A DNA stretch of 6,956 nt from Actinomycetota bacterium (GTDB lineage Bacteria > Actinomycetota > Thermoleophilia > Gaiellales > F1-60-MAGs149): positions 1 to 6,956 of the forward strand of contig CANKHS010000069.1 in assembly GCA_947481755.1 (NCBI GenBank). The letters are read 5' to 3'. Below, piece after piece: positions 5,256 through 6,956 of this stretch. How positions within the stretch are numbered: the first letter of the stretch is position 1; each line of letters starts with the position of its first letter. The notes under the pieces were generated by a model that searched no databases, had not been told where the DNA came from, and saw only the letters and a program-made list of their open reading frames with translations. A program made the position numbers and the translations under genes.

Positions 5256-6476
5256 TCAGTGATCGTTGAGCCAAGCCAATTGGGCATCGCGCGTGTCAGC
5301 CACGGTGCCGTCGATACAGGCGCGGCGCAGCTCGATCAGGAGGCGACCAATTTCGGGACCCTCAACTCTGGCCACACGCCGCACATCGTCACCATCGACG
5401 CCGAGCGACATGTGGCGAAGGCGACTGAGGTAGCGCGTGGCCTCGTCGCCACCCGCGGCGATCACGCCCTCGGCCGGCACGCGTGCGCAGGCCGCATCGA
5501 CATCGGCATCGCTCTGCCCCGCGATCGTGGCGGCGAGCACAGCACCGTCTGCAGCGGCCAGCGCAGACTTGATTGTGCTGCGGTCGAGCCCACCTTCCGT
5601 CAACCAGCCAGTGCGGCGAGTGGGTTCGAGCCCGCTCGTCATCAGCCCAAGCCCAAGCGCCACGCGGTCGGCGTCCCGCGCCTCGTCCTCCAAGAGTGTC
5701 CACGCCGTCTGCATCTGCGCGGGATCGGCAGCGAGACCCGGCTCGATCGCCGCAAGCACGCCCCACTCCACCAAGAACGACAACACAGCGGCGGGATCAG
5801 ACTCTTCGAACACGAGACGCAACGCGTCCATCATGCGGGTTGGACCAGTCAGTGTCACGAAGCCGCCGTGACACGCAGCCTTCGCCGCATGCACCAGCGT
5901 CGGATCGGGCGTTGCCCCAAGTCGCACCGCGTAGCGGGCCGCACGCACCAGCCGCGTGGCGTCTTCCTCGAACGCATCGGGGCGCAACAGTCGCAGTGCT
6001 CCGGCCTGCACATCTACGGCACCACCAAATGGGTCGAGCAGCGCGCCCGCATCGGGGCCTGCGACGACGGCAGCGATTGCATTGACCGTGAGGTCGCGGC
6101 GGGCAAGGTCCTGCTCAAGTGTTGCTGGCACAACCGTCGGCAACGCACCCGGCTCCGTGTACGTCTCGCTGCGTGCCGTCGCGACGTCCACGGGAGGGCG
6201 CGAGGCAATCGTTGCGGTGCCAAACGCCGCGTAGATACGCACGTCAGCGCCCGTCAGCGCGGCCAGCCGCTTGGCGTACGCAACGCCGTCTCCCTCCACC
6301 ACCACATCGACCTCGCGCGCCTCCATGCCGCGCAGGAGATCGCGCACCACACCACCCACGAGCGCCACGCGTTGCCCGGGCTCCGCGGCCTCGATCAACA
6401 GCGGCACCGCCTCACGCACACGAGCGGAGGCAGCAATCAGCGCGCGCGCATCGGTCCCGCCTGCGCGCGCGCTCAC
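5256..6476 (-). CDS. cca: CCA-adding-type tRNA nucleotidyltransferase (class II, polyA polymerase family)
   Basis: This 406-residue protein fits the class II nucleotidyltransferase family that adds or repairs the 3' CCA of tRNAs. The NTase head has VGGVVRD (40-46), EVDVVVEGD (55-63, metal-binding region), the EQDLARRDLTVNAIA motif (121-135) with Arg126/Arg127/Asp128, and DPFGG (148-152). The NTP-selecting EDxxR motif is EDATR (171-175), followed by the RNA-binding neck (to about 245). No HD domain is evident. Position 55 is Glu where the family usually has the first Asp of DxD. CC-adding, A-adding and poly(A) polymerase relatives cannot be excluded. The GTG start is 3 bases after the ridA stop, in the same frame, with no clear Shine-Dalgarno. 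Coupling with ridA is likely. Internal GTG codons at residues 20 and 24 are possible alternative starts. Confidence 0.9.
   Translation of the reverse strand: MSARAGGTDARALIAASARVREAVPLLIEAAEPGQRVALVGGVVRDLLRGMEAREVDVVVEGDGVAYAKRLAALTGADVRIYAAFGTATIASRPPVDVATARSETYTEPGALPTVVPATLEQDLARRDLTVNAIAAVVAGPDAGALLDPFGGAVDVQAGALRLLRPDAFEEDATRLVRAARYAVRLGATPDPTLVHAAKAACHGGFVTLTGPTRMMDALRLVFEESDPAAVLSFLVEWGVLAAIEPGLAADPAQMQTAWTLLEDEARDADRVALGLGLMTSGLEPTRRTGWLTEGGLDRSTIKSALAAADGAVLAATIAGQSDADVDAACARVPAEGVIAAGGDEATRYLSRLRHMSLGVDGDDVRRVARVEGPEIGRLLIELRRACIDGTVADTRDAQLAWLNDH
6439..6473. repeat. 12-bp perfect GC inverted repeat at codons 2-13 of cca
   Basis: AGCGCGCGCGCA (6439-6450) and TGCGCGCGCGCT (6462-6473) are exact reverse complements separated by 11 bases. 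On the cca transcript the stem starts with the base right after the GTG start codon. A hairpin this GC-rich should hinder initiation or early elongation unless opened by ribosomes arriving from ridA. If cca instead starts at an internal GTG, the hairpin would be a ridA-cca intergenic element. No T-tract follows, so it is not a standard intrinsic terminator. Confidence 0.7.
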
Positions 6477-6479
6477 TGA

Positions 6480-6866
6480 CTACACCGTCGCGACGACTTC
6501 GATCTCGACGATCGCACCCGCGGGCAGAGCCGCGACCTGGAACGTCGAGCGAGCCGGGAACGGCTCAGGCATACGCGCTGCGTAGACCTCATTCATTGCC
6601 GCAAAATCACCAAGGTCGGCCATGTAGACCTGCGCGCGCAGAATCTTCGAAAGGTCCGAACCTGCGGCCTCAAGAATCGCGGCGACGTTGTCGAAGCACT
6701 TGTTCGTCTGCTCCTGGATGCCACCCTCGACGAGGACGCCCGTAGCGGGATCAATCGGAATCTGGCCGGCAAGGAAAATCAGGTTGCCCGACTTCGTCGC
6801 CTGGTTGTACGGCGCGCCACCGAGTGGGGCGGGCGCGTTTTCGGTGCGGATGATTTCCTTCGACAC
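6480..6866 (-). CDS. ridA: RidA/YjgF family enamine/imine deaminase
   Basis: This 128-residue protein is a full-length Rid-family member. RidA enzymes form cytoplasmic trimers and hydrolyse reactive enamine/imine intermediates, such as 2-aminoacrylate released by PLP-dependent dehydratases, to 2-oxoacids and ammonia. Key residues are present: Tyr20 (APYNQA), the LAGQIPIDP strand (32-40), Asn60 in CFDNVAAIL, Arg106 in FPARSTF (the catalytic arginine of the RidA subgroup) and Glu121 in VEIEVVATV. The GTG start at 6866 is supported by AGGAG 6 bases upstream. It lies 54 bases after the probable murA end and immediately before cca, so it is probably part of a murA-ridA-cca run. Its exact substrate is unknown. 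Confidence 0.95.
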   Translation of the reverse strand: MSKEIIRTENAPAPLGGAPYNQATKSGNLIFLAGQIPIDPATGVLVEGGIQEQTNKCFDNVAAILEAAGSDLSKILRAQVYMADLGDFAAMNEVYAARMPEPFPARSTFQVAALPAGAIVEIEVVATV

Positions 6867-6872
6867 GTGAGT

Positions 6873-6877
6873 CTCCT
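6873..6877 (-). promoter_or_regulatory. Shine-Dalgarno AGGAG of ridA
   Basis: AGGAG on the minus strand lies 6 bases before a GTG codon and fixes that GTG as the ridA start in preference to any other nearby codon. Confidence 0.65.
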
Positions 6878-6920
6878 GATCGCATTCGTGTGCCCACGGA
6901 TCGTACAGAAGTGGCGGTAA

Positions 6921-6956
6921 CTAGCCGCGCACGCGCTCGATCTGCGCGCCGAGGCC
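6921..6956 (-). CDS. murA: 3' end of probable murA (UDP-GlcNAc 1-carboxyvinyltransferase), partial
   Basis: Reading leftward from the window edge, 11 codons give GLGAQIERVRG followed by TAG (6921-6923). This closely resembles the MurA C-terminus, which in E. coli and many other bacteria ends in an LxxLGAxIERV-type segment. MurA transfers enolpyruvate from PEP to UDP-GlcNAc, the first committed step of peptidoglycan synthesis. Only the tail is present, so the assignment rests on this short motif and on the fact that a coding frame must end here. The gene lies upstream of ridA on the same strand; no terminator-like hairpin is visible in the 54-base gap. Confidence 0.65.
   Translation of the reverse strand, partial: GLGAQIERVRG

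Noticed and set aside
4977..6479. 500-codon open frame on the plus strand opposite cca and the start of the C39-like gene
   Set aside because: It is antisense to a gene with clear NTase motifs, has an Arg/His-rich composition typical of shadow frames in GC-rich DNA, and shows no recognisable domain.
6867..6920. TACGAT-like -10 box upstream of ridA
   Set aside because: No -35 element lies at a suitable distance, and the gene may simply be cotranscribed with the upstream murA.

Overview
The window is high-GC and densely coding, and reads as ordinary chromosomal housekeeping DNA from a Gram-positive-type bacterium. The block pgeF-yggS-sepF (laccase-domain protein, PLP-binding protein, FtsZ-anchoring SepF) is typical of the cell-division region of Actinomycetota, and related arrangements occur in Chloroflexota and Bacillota. 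The SepF C-terminal domain looks actinobacterial. GC richness, GTG starts and a twin-arginine signal fit Actinomycetota or a high-GC Chloroflexota; I cannot place it more precisely. I see no tRNA, rRNA, CRISPR array, transposase or phage gene.

Layout. Bases 1-32 are a perfect palindrome, two bases beyond the stop of the first gene. From 3484 down to 35 the minus strand carries a probable four-gene operon: pgeF (3484-2717), yggS (2720-2019, ATGA overlap), sepF (1996-1430) and a glutamine synthetase-family ligase (1378-35). A 41-base divergent spacer separates it from the plus-strand gene at 3526-4179, a short site-2-protease-type (M50) membrane metalloprotease. One base after that gene's stop, with a strong ribosome binding site, begins a 31-codon membrane ORF (4181-4276).

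The right half is on the minus strand and runs leftward: the last 11 codons of a probable murA (6956-6921), ridA (6866-6480), a CCA-adding-type nucleotidyltransferase (6476-5256) and a Tat-exported C39-like cysteine peptidase homologue (5200-4277). The stop of the last gene directly abuts the stop of the small plus-strand ORF, so the two transcription units converge with no spacer.

The genes concern cell-wall precursor synthesis (murA), peptidoglycan quality or nucleoside metabolism (pgeF), division (sepF), PLP and reactive-metabolite homeostasis (yggS, ridA), tRNA 3'-end maturation and membrane proteolysis. The points most worth a second look are the terminal palindrome, the 31-codon membrane ORF, a 12-bp GC hairpin right after the start codon of the nucleotidyltransferase gene, and the Tat-exported C39-like protein. 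I found no clear evidence of a new multi-gene system.
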